A stretch of DNA of 32,499 bases from Thermoplasmatota archaeon (GCA_023484805.1 JAMDAM010000025.1:1-32499); one strand, 5' to 3'; positions 1 through 8,443 are shown, counted from the first letter of the stretch. The notes: generated by a model from the letters alone, not told the origin. Translations and numbers: made by a program.

Positions 1-60
1 AAGCGGCGGCCCTGTTGTTGCCTTTCCACCCTCTACCATTGTACTAACTGATTGTGCCAT
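1..60 (-). CDS. rpl11: Ribosomal protein L11, N-terminal 20 residues only (cut by window edge)
   Basis: On the minus strand an ATG at 60-58 opens a frame that reads MAQSVSTMVEGGKATTGPPL and runs off the left edge without a stop. The GGKAxxGPPL stretch is the hallmark N-terminus of archaeal L11, the protein of the ribosomal stalk base that binds the GTPase centre of 23S rRNA. The start is supported by a GAGG ribosome site at 71-68, seven bases upstream of the ATG. Only 20 residues are visible, so nothing can be said about the rest of the gene or about an L11-L1-L10 operon, which would lie to the left. The identification rests on a short but very characteristic motif. Confidence 0.85.
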   Translation of the reverse strand, partial: MAQSVSTMVEGGKATTGPPL

Positions 61-110
61 AAATTATCCTCTATATGCCACGGCTTATAGCCAATCGGTT
101 TTTTAACTTT
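61..110 (-). promoter_or_regulatory. Leader and probable promoter of rpl11
   Basis: Read on the minus strand, this stretch has GAGG at 71-68 as ribosome site and two AT-rich boxes that could be TATA elements: CTATAAGC (90-83) and GTTAAAAAA (near 107-99). The distances suit a transcript with a short leader. Which box is used cannot be told from sequence. Confidence 0.4.
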
Positions 111-288
111 GTGATTCCTGCAGCAGTGTTTCGTGATCCCATTGTTTTTCCGCATCTTCCATCGCTGAATTGCAATTGAGTACCTTGAAACGGGTTTCAT
201 GTACCAGACACAACCACTTTGGTCCAGACCATCCCACTCTCCAGGAGCGGATCAAAGAGTAGATAAACAAACTGCGTATGCATAGATT

Positions 289-519
289 ATGAGGCAAAAG
301 CTGATCGCAGGTATTCTTGTGGCTGCTTTCCTGCTGTTCATTTTTCTTTGTCCCATAATCCCTGCTTCTTCCCCATACCCGGGTATAATTCAAATACCTG
401 GCCAAATCCAGTACCATTATTATAAGTCTATAAGCGGGCTATTTTTGCCCTATGGAACGAGCTTCTGGAACGGTAAATACTACTTCCACCCTGCTCCTTT
501 CTGGGGAATAATAGGCTGA
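289..519 (+). CDS. Small putative exported or membrane-anchored protein, unknown
   Basis: A 76-residue frame begins MRQK and continues with about 17 hydrophobic residues (IAGILVAAFLLFIFLCP), which resembles a signal peptide or single N-terminal anchor. The rest is rich in Tyr, Phe, Gly and Pro and ends PAPFWGIIG. I do not recognise a family. There is no clear ribosome site; a weak AT-rich box near 258-268 would fit a leaderless start. The reverse strand also has an open frame over part of this region (103-417), but its composition looks non-coding. If this frame is not real, then 61-736 is a 676-base stretch in which I see no gene, RNA or repeat beyond the rpl11 and comB promoters. Confidence 0.4.
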   Translation: MRQKLIAGILVAAFLLFIFLCPIIPASSPYPGIIQIPGQIQYHYYKSISGLFLPYGTSFWNGKYYFHPAPFWGIIG

Positions 520-736
520 TCCCCACGCGGGCACTGTCTACTTCTCCAAATAAGCAGCATCGATCCTGATGCCATGAGAATAATTGCATGGTGATGAAAC
601 ATATCTATTCCTGCCAGATGCGATCTCCATTCAGTTCTACCTGAGTCTGCAGAACACAATTCCCTTGCCCGGATACATCTATACTGGAATGAAAGAATTA
701 TTTTACCTAATCATAATAAGCCACTGGGTTAATTTC

Positions 737-1390
737 TTGAAAGTAGACATAATCGAAGGACGAAAGATCGATGCTTTTCCGCAATCCACAAAAGTCCTTG
801 TCGATATTTTCAGGTCAACCTCAACAATGCCCCTCATGATAAGGAATGGCGCGAAATACATCATACCAACCAAGACGGTGAAGGAGGCAAGATTGATTAA
901 AAAACGAAATCCGGAATACATTCTAGCCGGAGAGAGGCTGGGCAGAAGGATGCCTGGTTTTGACTATGGAAATTCCCCCTATGAAGTGTGGGAAGAGGAT
1001 TTCAAGGACAAGATTGTTGTTTTCACGAGCACCAACGGAACAAAGGTTCTCGACAAGATCAGGGACTCGGGAAGAATATTTATTGCGTCCTTCATCAACA
1101 TATCAGCCACCGTAGATGCGTTATCCGATGAACCATATGTATCAATAGTGGTATCCGGACGTCCTGATGGAGTGGCGGACGAGGATCACTACTTTGCTGA
1201 ATACCTCAGAGCAAGGCTCACGAAGGATCCTGCCGATATCAATTCATACCTGTCAAGAATTAAGAAGTCCAAGGGAGCAAGAAGACTAAGAATGATGGGA
1301 GCCAGGGAGGACATCGAGTATTCACTTAAGGTTGACTCGGTAGATTTTCCAGTGGTTTTCGAGGAAGGAAAAATCATCAGATCTCAATGA
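737..1390 (+). CDS. comB: 2-phosphosulfolactate phosphatase (ComB family)
   Basis: ComB is a Mg-dependent phosphatase that turns 2-phosphosulfolactate into 3-sulfolactate, the second step of the PEP route to coenzyme M. The 217-residue product has the family motifs VDIFRSTST (residues 22-30), GERLGRRMPGFDYGNSP (65-81) and TSTNGTK (97-103). I chose the TTG at 737 because it gives the usual N-terminus (MKVDIIEG) and family length of about 220 residues. An AT-rich box at about 697-707 fits near-leaderless transcription. The frame stays open upstream to 584, but that part is hydrophobic and unlike the family; an ATG at 689 is a weaker alternative. The gene converges on mptE with a 14-base overlap. 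Neither ComA nor ComC is in the window, and a Thermoplasmata host would not be expected to make coenzyme M, so the physiological substrate is uncertain. Confidence 0.85.
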   Translation: MKVDIIEGRKIDAFPQSTKVLVDIFRSTSTMPLMIRNGAKYIIPTKTVKEARLIKKRNPEYILAGERLGRRMPGFDYGNSPYEVWEEDFKDKIVVFTSTNGTKVLDKIRDSGRIFIASFINISATVDALSDEPYVSIVVSGRPDGVADEDHYFAEYLRARLTKDPADINSYLSRIKKSKGARRLRMMGAREDIEYSLKVDSVDFPVVFEEGKIIRSQ

Positions 1391-2054
1391 AGTCTGATTG
1401 GGTTAAATGTTTTCCCCTGCTGACAGCCAGATTTTCCAGCAGACGCTCCGCATACTTCAGTTTTTCAGCCTTGGTAACCGGATCACCACCGGGCTTGCCC
1501 GTCGGATGCACGAAATCGAAACCAGTTAGGGTTATGGATCTTGCCCCGGCCTGATCTGCCAGGTATGCAGCCCTGTCTCCGTCTGTGAACCCCCCAAAAT
1601 TATATATCATGCCGAAGGGAGCGTTCTGGGTTGTGCAGAGCACCTCTCCGTTTATATCCGGAAGTATCCTCCTGACGTTTTCCCTGTTGTCTCCATGGGC
1701 GTGAACCACGAGCCTTGATCCCTCCTCCTGGCATTTCCTGATCAGAACGGCATCGCCATCCAGATCGGTAACGATAACATCCGGAGGGCCAAGAACACGG
1801 TAGTAAACCGACAGGGCGCTGTCTGCCACAAAATAAGTTCCCCGGTGTGCATTTTCAAGTATAGCCGACAGATTGGGCCCATTGCCTACAACCCGGATAT
1901 CCTTCCCGATAAATTGACGCCTGAAGGAAAAAGAACTGCATTTTACCTTGGCAAGATCATCGAGAAGAAGGGAGGAGAGAAAGTCATCGTGTGGATTGAA
2001 TCCGAAGTGTGTACAGATTTCTTCATACCACGGAAGCCATTCAGAATAGTTCAT
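1377..2054 (-). CDS. mptE: 6-hydroxymethyl-7,8-dihydropterin pyrophosphokinase, MptE type
   Basis: This archaeal enzyme (DUF115 family) transfers pyrophosphate from ATP to 6-hydroxymethyl-7,8-dihydropterin on the way to tetrahydromethanopterin or folate-type C1 carriers. It replaces bacterial FolK. The 225-residue protein shows the nucleotide-binding signatures GNGPNL (57-62), ADSA (77-80), TDLDGD (96-101, acidic metal site) and HAHGDN (118-123), and a conserved late block, LTGFDFV. The ATG at 2054 is fixed by an in-frame stop just upstream. It follows the DUF373 gene on the same strand after 85 bases and may share its transcript. Its 3' end overlaps comB by 14 bases. Confidence 0.88.
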   Translation of the reverse strand: MNYSEWLPWYEEICTHFGFNPHDDFLSSLLLDDLAKVKCSSFSFRRQFIGKDIRVVGNGPNLSAILENAHRGTYFVADSALSVYYRVLGPPDVIVTDLDGDAVLIRKCQEEGSRLVVHAHGDNRENVRRILPDINGEVLCTTQNAPFGMIYNFGGFTDGDRAAYLADQAGARSITLTGFDFVHPTGKPGGDPVTKAEKLKYAERLLENLAVSRGKHLTQSDFIEI

Positions 2055-2139
2055 CTACATCAGCACCATTTTTTCCCACGCGGCAATAGCTGCAGCCTTA
2101 CAGGCATTTATACTGTGCTCTCCAGTGGTTTCCAGCCGC

Positions 2140-3297
2140 CTATCTTGTCTGGTCATCCGGCATGCCTGCTGGTTGAACCTCAGGCCTGTTTTCAGACTCC
2201 AGGGATGAAAAGTGCCTGTGAAGAAGCGAGGCGAGTATTGCAAAAAGAATTCCGACCACCAGTATCCCTATGTCCAGTATTGCCTGGTCAAAATCTATGA
2301 AAGAGAAGACGTACCTGGCATAGTTGAACACACCATAGAAGATGAATGCCATACCGAACACGAAGAATGCCGTTGACCACATCCTGGCTATCCCCTCCTT
2401 CCGTCCGATATACATCTGTATAACCAGGCCGACAATCCTGACGAAGGTGGATGCGTAGACCCACCATACCATTCCGGACAGGAATATGAGCAGTATATCC
2501 AGGAGAGGAGCGTTGAGTGTCCTGACTCCTGAATACGTGAATCCGAGGCCTGACAGTATTATCAGTGCGGACACAAGATAGGTGATGAACGTTACCCTCG
2601 TATCGTTTGCATACTGCTGCATCGACCTGATTGTCCACTGAATCTTCCTACCGATCTCAAAACCTCTTTCCACAAAATACGATCCGAGAACCAGGGTTAC
2701 CAGAGTGATCGCCCCCTGGTTGGGGTTCACGCTTATCTGCTTCAGGGCAATGGAGGAGTAGAAGATGAAAGCAAGCGTTGCAAGTCCGTATGTGAGCAGA
2801 ACCAGGCCTATGGGTATCAGGAACTTGCTCACGAGCTTCTTGTCCTTGAGTGCCTTAACGATATAGTAATAAAGAGACTCAATGTTCTGGTTATGCCGGA
2901 CAATTATGTGTTTCACATACCTTATCTTGATTCTCGACGTGATCAGGGGGGTTATGTAATCGTCCTCAGCCCCGTCCGAAACAAGTACAACATCGGAATA
3001 TATCCTCGGGTAAGCCATCAATATATCGAGCTGCCTGCCGATTTTCTCATCGGACTTACGGCCAACTTCATCGTCGCCTGTTATGAGTGCAATCTCAACG
3101 TCCATTCCCTCGTTGTGAAGCTCGTCATAATGCCTTATGGCTCCAAAGAGGGCGTTAGCATCAGAATCCTCCGGATCCTGAATGATAAGCTTTGATGCCG
3201 CCCGGTAACACTCCTGCCTCCCGATGATTGGACCCTCTATTCCTACCTTTTCACCGAAATCGTTATCCCTGTCCACATTGAGTATGAGAGTCTTCAT
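2140..3297 (-). CDS. DUF373 family membrane protein
   Basis: This 385-residue protein is of the archaeal DUF373 type. Residues 1 to about 150 form a soluble N-terminal domain with conserved acidic patches (LNVDRDNDFG at the start, then ALITGDDEVG and LVSDGAEDDY). Several hydrophobic segments follow from about residue 155 to 365 (I count six or seven), and the tail is charged. The family is nearly confined to Archaea and its function is unknown. The Asp-rich N-terminal motifs suggest binding of a metal or phosphate ligand, which is inference. Minus-strand AT-rich boxes (around 3355-3365 and 3338-3348) lie upstream of the ATG at 3297. It sits between the S9 peptidase and mptE, all on the minus strand. 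Confidence 0.85.
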   Translation of the reverse strand: MKTLILNVDRDNDFGEKVGIEGPIIGRQECYRAASKLIIQDPEDSDANALFGAIRHYDELHNEGMDVEIALITGDDEVGRKSDEKIGRQLDILMAYPRIYSDVVLVSDGAEDDYITPLITSRIKIRYVKHIIVRHNQNIESLYYYIVKALKDKKLVSKFLIPIGLVLLTYGLATLAFIFYSSIALKQISVNPNQGAITLVTLVLGSYFVERGFEIGRKIQWTIRSMQQYANDTRVTFITYLVSALIILSGLGFTYSGVRTLNAPLLDILLIFLSGMVWWVYASTFVRIVGLVIQMYIGRKEGIARMWSTAFFVFGMAFIFYGVFNYARYVFSFIDFDQAILDIGILVVGILFAILASLLHRHFSSLESENRPEVQPAGMPDDQTR

Positions 3298-3418
3298 TCA
3301 ACCGACCATCGCAAGCCCGGGAAAACCGGGAGCAGGTTAAATACCAAATCCGGGAATATAAATTTATCCAAATTCATGAGATACGGGCTGGAGAGAAATG
3401 GATTTCCAATCATGTAGC

Positions 3419-5263
3419 TTATGTCTTCCTGAATTTTTCATACCAGTTTAGCGTTTCGTTGAACTGCATCAGGATGTGTTTCTTCTCCAGGAACCCATGC
3501 CCTTCCCTGGGAAACAGCAGAAGCCTCACGGTCTTTCCAAGGTCCTTGAGAGCCCTGTAGAACTGGTGATACTGCCCCACCGGAACACAGGGATCATCGA
3601 CACCGTGCTGCAAGAGCACAGGTGTCTTTACTCTTTCCACGTAATTTATCGGGGAGAACTTTTCAAAGAGGTCTCTTCTGTAAGGGCTCTGCCCGTAATG
3701 GATGGAATCCCAGTCAGGGATATTGGTGACTCCATGGAAACTCATCCAGTCGGCGATTCCAAACAGTCCAACAGCCGCCCTGAACATATCGGTCTGGGTT
3801 ATCGCCCACGAGGTCATGAATCCCCCGTATGACCCGCCGGTTATGAAAACAGCGTCAGTTTCCACCTTTCCTGATTTCCTGAGGAAATCTACCCCGGAAA
3901 TGATGTCCTGGAGATCCATTCCACCCATGTCTCCCCGGTTCGCCTCAGCGTACTTCCTGCCTCTGCCAATGCTCCCCCTGTAATTCGGGTAGAACACTGA
4001 ATACCCCTTGCCTATGAAGGGAGTGGACTTGTCCACCAGGACAACGGGTGAGAAAGAGGTTGGTCCGCCGTGCACGTTTACTATCAGCGGATTTCCCCTG
4101 CTTTCAACCTTCAGCACCCCGTATACTTCCATACCGTCAGTAGATTTCCATCTCACTACTTCTGTGTTGTATTTTTTCAGTTCCCCGAACCTGTCATTGA
4201 CGGATGTGAGTTTACTGACCGAACCTGATTCAAGCCTGAACACTTCCAGTGGAGTGCCGGCATCAGTATAGGAAAACACGTGATCTTTTCCATGAAGCGA
4301 GAATTCTGGTGCCGCAGGGGGATACACTGTCCCCTCGGAAGACCATGAGTATTCCCATTTCCCATTATAAGTGGCGAATCCCGCAGAACCATCCCTCGTC
4401 CAGAGGGCGTGAAGGATTCCGTCACCCGACCAGTGAAAATCGCAGTAGCTCCTGTCATGATTTTCCGTAATGTTCAAAGTTTTTCCGGTCACAGTATCCG
4501 CGACCAGTATATCTCCCGAGACCACTCCCCGATCACTCCACAGTGACTCAAGGAAAGCTATTTTCCTGTTATCGGCAGAAATCCTTGGCCTGGCAACTGT
4601 GCGCCACTCCGGAGTATATATCTTCTCAAGATTGTTATCGCCTATCCCGAGCTTATAGATGCTGGAATGGTACCAGGAACTTTCCGAGGGCAAATCTGAA
4701 CCAACGAAAACTATTGTTTTCCCGGTAACGGAAAATTCCCATACCTGCACACCTTCTGTGATCCTCTGGAATCCCTGTCCCGGCCTGTAGATGTAGATTG
4801 AGGAATATTTCTGCTCCTCTTCAAAATAGAAGCCGTCATCCCCCGTCTCCTTTGCACGCTTTATCTCATCCTTTTCAGCTTCGGTCATAAGAACTGCAAT
4901 GCTGCCATCATCCAGCCAGGATATCTGGCTCGGCTCGGTGTCCAGGATAATTCTTTCATCCTGGCTGTTCTCCATGTTGCATATAACAAGACTGTTGGCC
5001 TTATCCCGCTTCTGCAGATAGGCGACGCGCTTGCCCTCCGGGCTTATGGCAGGCATGTAGTTCCTTGTTTCCGCCTCGTAGAGTTCCCTGGAGAGATCCG
5101 GATTCACCAGGGACTTTATGACAATGGAACCCTCCATGGTCTTTCCCTTTTCCCTGTAAGTCCTTGATGTTGCAAAAACAAGCGTTGACCCATCGGGAGA
5201 GATTTCGGCGGAAGAAATTACCCTGAGTTCCAGATAGTCTTCAACTGTATGTTCCCTGGCCAT
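3419..5263 (-). CDS. S9 family serine peptidase (prolyl oligopeptidase / acylaminoacyl-peptidase type)
   Basis: The 614-residue enzyme has the two-part build of family S9. An N-terminal half of about 350 residues is rich in WD/PD40-like strands (a beta-propeller with segments such as ISPEGKRVAYL and ISADNRKIAFLES), and a C-terminal alpha/beta-hydrolase follows. The catalytic triad is visible: Ser478 in GGSYGGF, Asp557 in HGVDDPCVP and His589 in EGHGF. Upstream, NVHGGP marks the oxyanion region. There is no signal peptide, so it should act in the cytoplasm on short peptides. An AT-rich box on the minus strand at 5290-5281, about 20-25 bases before the ATG, implies a leaderless transcript. The choice between acylaminoacyl-peptidase and dipeptidyl-peptidase activity cannot be made from sequence. 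Confidence 0.92.
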   Translation of the reverse strand: MAREHTVEDYLELRVISSAEISPDGSTLVFATSRTYREKGKTMEGSIVIKSLVNPDLSRELYEAETRNYMPAISPEGKRVAYLQKRDKANSLVICNMENSQDERIILDTEPSQISWLDDGSIAVLMTEAEKDEIKRAKETGDDGFYFEEEQKYSSIYIYRPGQGFQRITEGVQVWEFSVTGKTIVFVGSDLPSESSWYHSSIYKLGIGDNNLEKIYTPEWRTVARPRISADNRKIAFLESLWSDRGVVSGDILVADTVTGKTLNITENHDRSYCDFHWSGDGILHALWTRDGSAGFATYNGKWEYSWSSEGTVYPPAAPEFSLHGKDHVFSYTDAGTPLEVFRLESGSVSKLTSVNDRFGELKKYNTEVVRWKSTDGMEVYGVLKVESRGNPLIVNVHGGPTSFSPVVLVDKSTPFIGKGYSVFYPNYRGSIGRGRKYAEANRGDMGGMDLQDIISGVDFLRKSGKVETDAVFITGGSYGGFMTSWAITQTDMFRAAVGLFGIADWMSFHGVTNIPDWDSIHYGQSPYRRDLFEKFSPINYVERVKTPVLLQHGVDDPCVPVGQYHQFYRALKDLGKTVRLLLFPREGHGFLEKKHILMQFNETLNWYEKFRKT

Positions 5264-5279
5264 GGCTATACAATGGCAG

Positions 5280-5291
5280 GGTTATATTTTA
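5280..5291 (-). promoter_or_regulatory. TATA box of the S9 peptidase gene
   Basis: On the minus strand this reads AAAATATAAC, centred about 22 bases upstream of the ATG at 5263. That distance is right for an archaeal TATA element driving a leaderless mRNA. The intergenic space to the divergent gene at 5353 is only 89 bases, and the other direction has its own box at 5320-5331. Confidence 0.5.
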
Positions 5292-5352
5292 GCATTTATC
5301 AGGATGGCGTCAAAATACTGAAAAATTTAACCGCTGATTGTTGCACATCGAC

Positions 5353-6066
5353 ATGAGTTACATTTTTAATAGAGAGTTGAGTAATGTATCTATGATAATC
5401 AGGGAAATTGAGTACCTCGACCGGAAGCTTATGATAATGAGGGTTCCGAAACGTGTTTCTCCAGCCGTTTCTGCAATTTCGGTTTCCGCAGCCAACGCTC
5501 CGCAGTATGGGAAGGATGTGGTGTCGTATCGCCTCTCCAATGCCTCGTCGAGATATGCCGCATGCGTACTTTACAGAGGAGTTGAGAACATCGCTCCCCC
5601 GTATTACTTCGGAAATGCTTTCTATGCCGTGTACACCGGAAAAATTAACGGACAGCCCTCTGCCTTCTGGCTAGGGTCAGACCAGGTATCTGCGGCCACT
5701 CCTCAAGGTCCGGGTTCAAATTATGCCTTGGCCCCGTTAAACCTTGGATCCAAAAACGACCTGGCCTGCTTTGTGTTCGGGGTGCCCCCACAATCAGCGA
5801 TAGAGATACTGGAAGGAGGGATTCCGGATGCGGCCCAGATAAATGTCATGACCGCCTATGAAGTGACCCTAGGCTCTCCGGGCAGCTTTTGCGTGCAGTA
5901 TAACCAGCAGGCGGTGAAACAGTATATCCTCCAGACAGGGTACTCGGTTACGCCTCCGCCTGATCCATTCCCTGAGAATACGGTGCCGGTTACCCCCATC
6001 CAGAAGGGTATCCCAGACAACGAGATATACACGGGGCAGTACGTGAAGGCTGGGGGGTGCACCTGA
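5353..6066 (+). CDS. Unknown soluble protein, 237 residues
   Basis: I do not recognise this protein. From the ATG at 5353 it has 237 residues. A charged helical N-terminus (about residues 1-35, REIEYLDRKLMIMRVPKR) leads into a Ser/Ala/Gly/Tyr-rich region with beta-strand character, and the tail is Pro-rich (TPPPDPFPENTVPVTP) and ends GGCT. There is no convincing signal peptide or membrane segment. The frame also has two TTG codons at 5338 and 5341. I prefer the ATG because the AT-rich box at 5320-5331 lies about 26 bases before it, which fits a leaderless start. It is followed after about 120 bases by rps2, which has its own promoter. The low-charge, strand-rich middle is unlike its enzyme neighbours and might suit a structural or surface protein, but that is a guess. 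Confidence 0.75.
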   Translation: MSYIFNRELSNVSMIIREIEYLDRKLMIMRVPKRVSPAVSAISVSAANAPQYGKDVVSYRLSNASSRYAACVLYRGVENIAPPYYFGNAFYAVYTGKINGQPSAFWLGSDQVSAATPQGPGSNYALAPLNLGSKNDLACFVFGVPPQSAIEILEGGIPDAAQINVMTAYEVTLGSPGSFCVQYNQQAVKQYILQTGYSVTPPPDPFPENTVPVTPIQKGIPDNEIYTGQYVKAGGCT

Positions 6067-6189
6067 AGAGCCGGCTTTGTTCGCTGCGGAAAGGAAGCCG
6101 TACATCCAAATGGTCGCAGCATCAAGAATGCAACAATAAATATATGCGATCGAAATATCACTCATTGCGTATTAATTAAAGGTGCTTTG

Positions 6190-6792
6190 ATGAATGCAGA
6201 AGAGTTATTGATTCCAGAGGAAGAATACCAGAAGTCGGGCGTCCACATCGGGACTCAGGTCAAGTCCAAGGACATGAAGGATTACATTTTCAAGATAAGG
6301 GATGACGGGCTGTACATCCTAAACATAAAGATGACCAACAGCGTCCTTATCACTGCAGGAAAGATGCTGGCAAGGTTCAGTCCATCGGACATACTTGTGG
6401 TTGCCCAGAGGCAATATGCATTCAGGCCGGTTTCTAAATTTTCAGAGGTTGTAAGGTCCTCAAGCATTATAGGGAGATTTATACCAGGAACGCTCACAAA
6501 CCCTCAGCTTGACAGTTACAAGGAGGCAAAGGTGATTATAGCGACCGACCCTCTGGCTGACACACAGGCGGTAAAGGAGGCAAAGAAAATAGGGGTACCC
6601 ATAATCGCGCTCTGTGATGCAAATAACAAGACGGATTTCATTGACCTTATCATACCCACGAACAACAAGGGACGGAGATCACTGGCCGTAATTTACTGGC
6701 TCCTGGCAAGAGAGATACTGAAGAACCGCGGGGAAATATCGAACTATTCAGAATTCAAGTATACCATAGACGACTTCGAGGCCCAGGTCTGA
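6190..6792 (+). CDS. rps2: Ribosomal protein S2, archaeal type
   Basis: The 200-residue protein is a small-subunit ribosomal protein of the archaeal/eukaryotic S2 (SA/p40) class. It shows GVHIGTQVKSKDMKDYIFK near the N-terminus, then GRFIPGTLTNP and the strongly conserved ATDPLADTQAVKEAKKIGVPIIA and LCDAN blocks. The ATG at 6190 is preferred over the adjoining TTG at 6187. A GGTG ribosome site sits at 6181-6184, and an AT-rich box (AATAAATATATG, about 6134-6145) lies about 50 bases upstream. No other ribosomal or RNA polymerase gene is next to it, so here S2 appears to be transcribed alone. Confidence 0.95.
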   Translation: MNAEELLIPEEEYQKSGVHIGTQVKSKDMKDYIFKIRDDGLYILNIKMTNSVLITAGKMLARFSPSDILVVAQRQYAFRPVSKFSEVVRSSSIIGRFIPGTLTNPQLDSYKEAKVIIATDPLADTQAVKEAKKIGVPIIALCDANNKTDFIDLIIPTNNKGRRSLAVIYWLLAREILKNRGEISNYSEFKYTIDDFEAQV

Positions 6793-6990
6793 GCGCCATT
6801 TATGGCAGTACCATCTCCAAATGGCTCACGGCTGGCCTTTTGATTCTGTGAGCGCGTCCGCATGAATGACGCTTCCCATGCCGTGTAAGTTATTTTCTGG
6901 CATAATTAATGATGCTCGTTCCTTTTTTCAGCCGTATGTTTGCGAAGTCGCAAATTGGTTGTATATCGAATATCGCGCCTTGGATCGTTT

Positions 6991-7920
6991 TCATTCGCCG
7001 GAAAAAAGGTCCAGTATCCGGGATATTGAGACGTACTCAATCTTTCCTGCATGCATTCCCGCAAAGATCATGGATTTTCGCACGCCATGCGAAAGCCTTA
7101 CTGCCCTGCTGACCCTGTACCATTGATCGGTTCCGGCCATTACATGTATGAGATACTCCGCATGTTCTGACATGCTTTTCCGATATGCCCTGAAGTTTGC
7201 GCCATACTTGAAGCCGGTTCTCACTATTAGCTTCCTGCTGACCAGGTCCTCGTAAACGCCGTAAGCTGCGTCCCCGTCGGCATCACTATTTCCGGTTTCG
7301 CGCCCGAGGATGTGCCTTGCTTCCATATCCGTCAGCAGAACTTTGTCCGCAAATCTTGAACCCAGCCATTCCGATCCGGGTATTGGATCGAGGTAAAACC
7401 TGCCTCCTGCCTCATGCACAGATTCCTTGCCGGGCCATGAGTACAGGGTCTCCCCCACGGGATCCGCCCTGGCGGTTGCAAAAAGGGTGATGTCGCCCTC
7501 GTCGTCCATGGTTGAATAGAGGGATGGAGCGGTTACCGCCAGTTCCTCGAATGTGATCTCTGAATTCTCACCCTTGACCCTCAGGGGATGAGTTGCCTTC
7601 CTGTCATTCTTTTTCCCGAACATGAGGACCCTACCGTCTCTCCTGACCAGCATGCCCTTTGACTTGAGATAAAAATAAATCCTGAACGTGTCATAATCAT
7701 CCCTGTCCGTTATGAACGCATTCAGGATCGCAATTGTGCTCCGGTAATGGGCATTTTCAGGGACGATTCTTCCGGTGAAGTAGAGGAATAGGGCCTCATA
7801 GGGTTCAAGAATTAGGTTGTCATCAAGCACCCTGCCCACCCTGTATTTTCCGTTAAGGTAGGACGGGCTTCTGTCTCCCGGGATGTTAAAGACCAACGGG
7901 GTGCACACAGCCCTAGGCAT
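6991..7920 (-). CDS. endA: tRNA-splicing endonuclease with two fused repeats
   Basis: EndA cuts archaeal pre-tRNAs at the bulge-helix-bulge motif to release introns. The 309-residue protein is long for the single-unit type (about 180) and fits the tandem type known from Thermoplasma: a degenerate N-terminal repeat followed by a catalytic C-terminal repeat. In the latter I see GFKYGANFRAY, SEHAEYLIHV and GVRKSMIFAG, giving a likely triad of Tyr246, His253 and Lys282. I chose the ATG at 7920; the frame is open to 7959 but that part lies inside the upstream gene. The start overlaps the end of the small GTPase gene by 8 bases, so translation is probably coupled. Its natural substrate is visible here: the intron-bearing tRNA-Trp at 22246-22386. 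Confidence 0.85.
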   Translation of the reverse strand: MPRAVCTPLVFNIPGDRSPSYLNGKYRVGRVLDDNLILEPYEALFLYFTGRIVPENAHYRSTIAILNAFITDRDDYDTFRIYFYLKSKGMLVRRDGRVLMFGKKNDRKATHPLRVKGENSEITFEELAVTAPSLYSTMDDEGDITLFATARADPVGETLYSWPGKESVHEAGGRFYLDPIPGSEWLGSRFADKVLLTDMEARHILGRETGNSDADGDAAYGVYEDLVSRKLIVRTGFKYGANFRAYRKSMSEHAEYLIHVMAGTDQWYRVSRAVRLSHGVRKSMIFAGMHAGKIEYVSISRILDLFSGE

Positions 7921-8443
7921 TTTTCTTCCTCTTCGCGTAGAACCTCTGGAGAAGTTCATTGATTATATACTGCATCATTTCCTTCACAGAAGTCGCATCC
8001 CTGGAAGAAACAAAGAAATATTTTATCCCATACTTCTTTTCCAGTTTCTGGAAATCCTCGTCCCAGAGCACTGCCTCATACTTTCTGTCGAGCTTCGTGC
8101 CCGCCACTATTTTTACAGCAGGTGATTTTGACCGGTCCAGGTCGCCGAGGATCGATTCGGCTTCCGACAGCGATTTCCTGCTTGTGAGGTCTGCCGTGGT
8201 TATTATAACGTTAGAGCCGGAAACGATCTTTTCGGTATCGATCCCCTCTTCCGATTCTATAAAGAGGAGATCAGCGTTAACTCTCGATCCGTCATAATCA
8301 AGCATCAATTTCTTTCTTGCTATCTGTTTCCTCAGTCCTATTGCGGAATCAGAGTCGTAGACAATCCTGGAAATCAACGAGCTTTTACCGGTCCCGACGG
8401 CACCGATAATGCTGATTTTCCAGGTAACTCTATCCGCTTCCAT
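7913..8443 (-). CDS. Divergent Ras-like small GTPase
   Basis: This 176-residue protein has the layout of a Rab/Ras-like P-loop GTPase. A strand is followed by the P-loop GAVGTGKSS (14-22), then the G4 motif GTKLD (115-119, equivalent to NKxD) and the G5-like SSRDA (146-150). The G3 motif is not the usual DxxG: the matching strand reads ADLLFIESEEG (57-67), so the switch II glycine and the catalytic neighbourhood are changed. Either nucleotide hydrolysis is slow or the site is used differently; that is inference. It is the upstream gene of a probable two-gene operon with endA and diverges from the aminotransferase at 8567. There is no C-terminal lipidation motif, and the tail is basic (RFYAKRKKNA). 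Confidence 0.75.
   Translation of the reverse strand: MEADRVTWKISIIGAVGTGKSSLISRIVYDSDSAIGLRKQIARKKLMLDYDGSRVNADLLFIESEEGIDTEKIVSGSNVIITTADLTSRKSLSEAESILGDLDRSKSPAVKIVAGTKLDRKYEAVLWDEDFQKLEKKYGIKYFFVSSRDATSVKEMMQYIINELLQRFYAKRKKNA

Noticed and set aside
103-417. Minus-strand frame of 104 residues upstream of rpl11
   Set aside because: Composition rich in Arg, Cys, Trp and Ser, no ribosome site, and it would overlap the rpl11 promoter. Not supported.
584-736. N-terminal extension of ComB
   Set aside because: The frame is open, but it starts with TTG, is hydrophobic and does not fit the family. The TTG at 737 gives the normal N-terminus and length.
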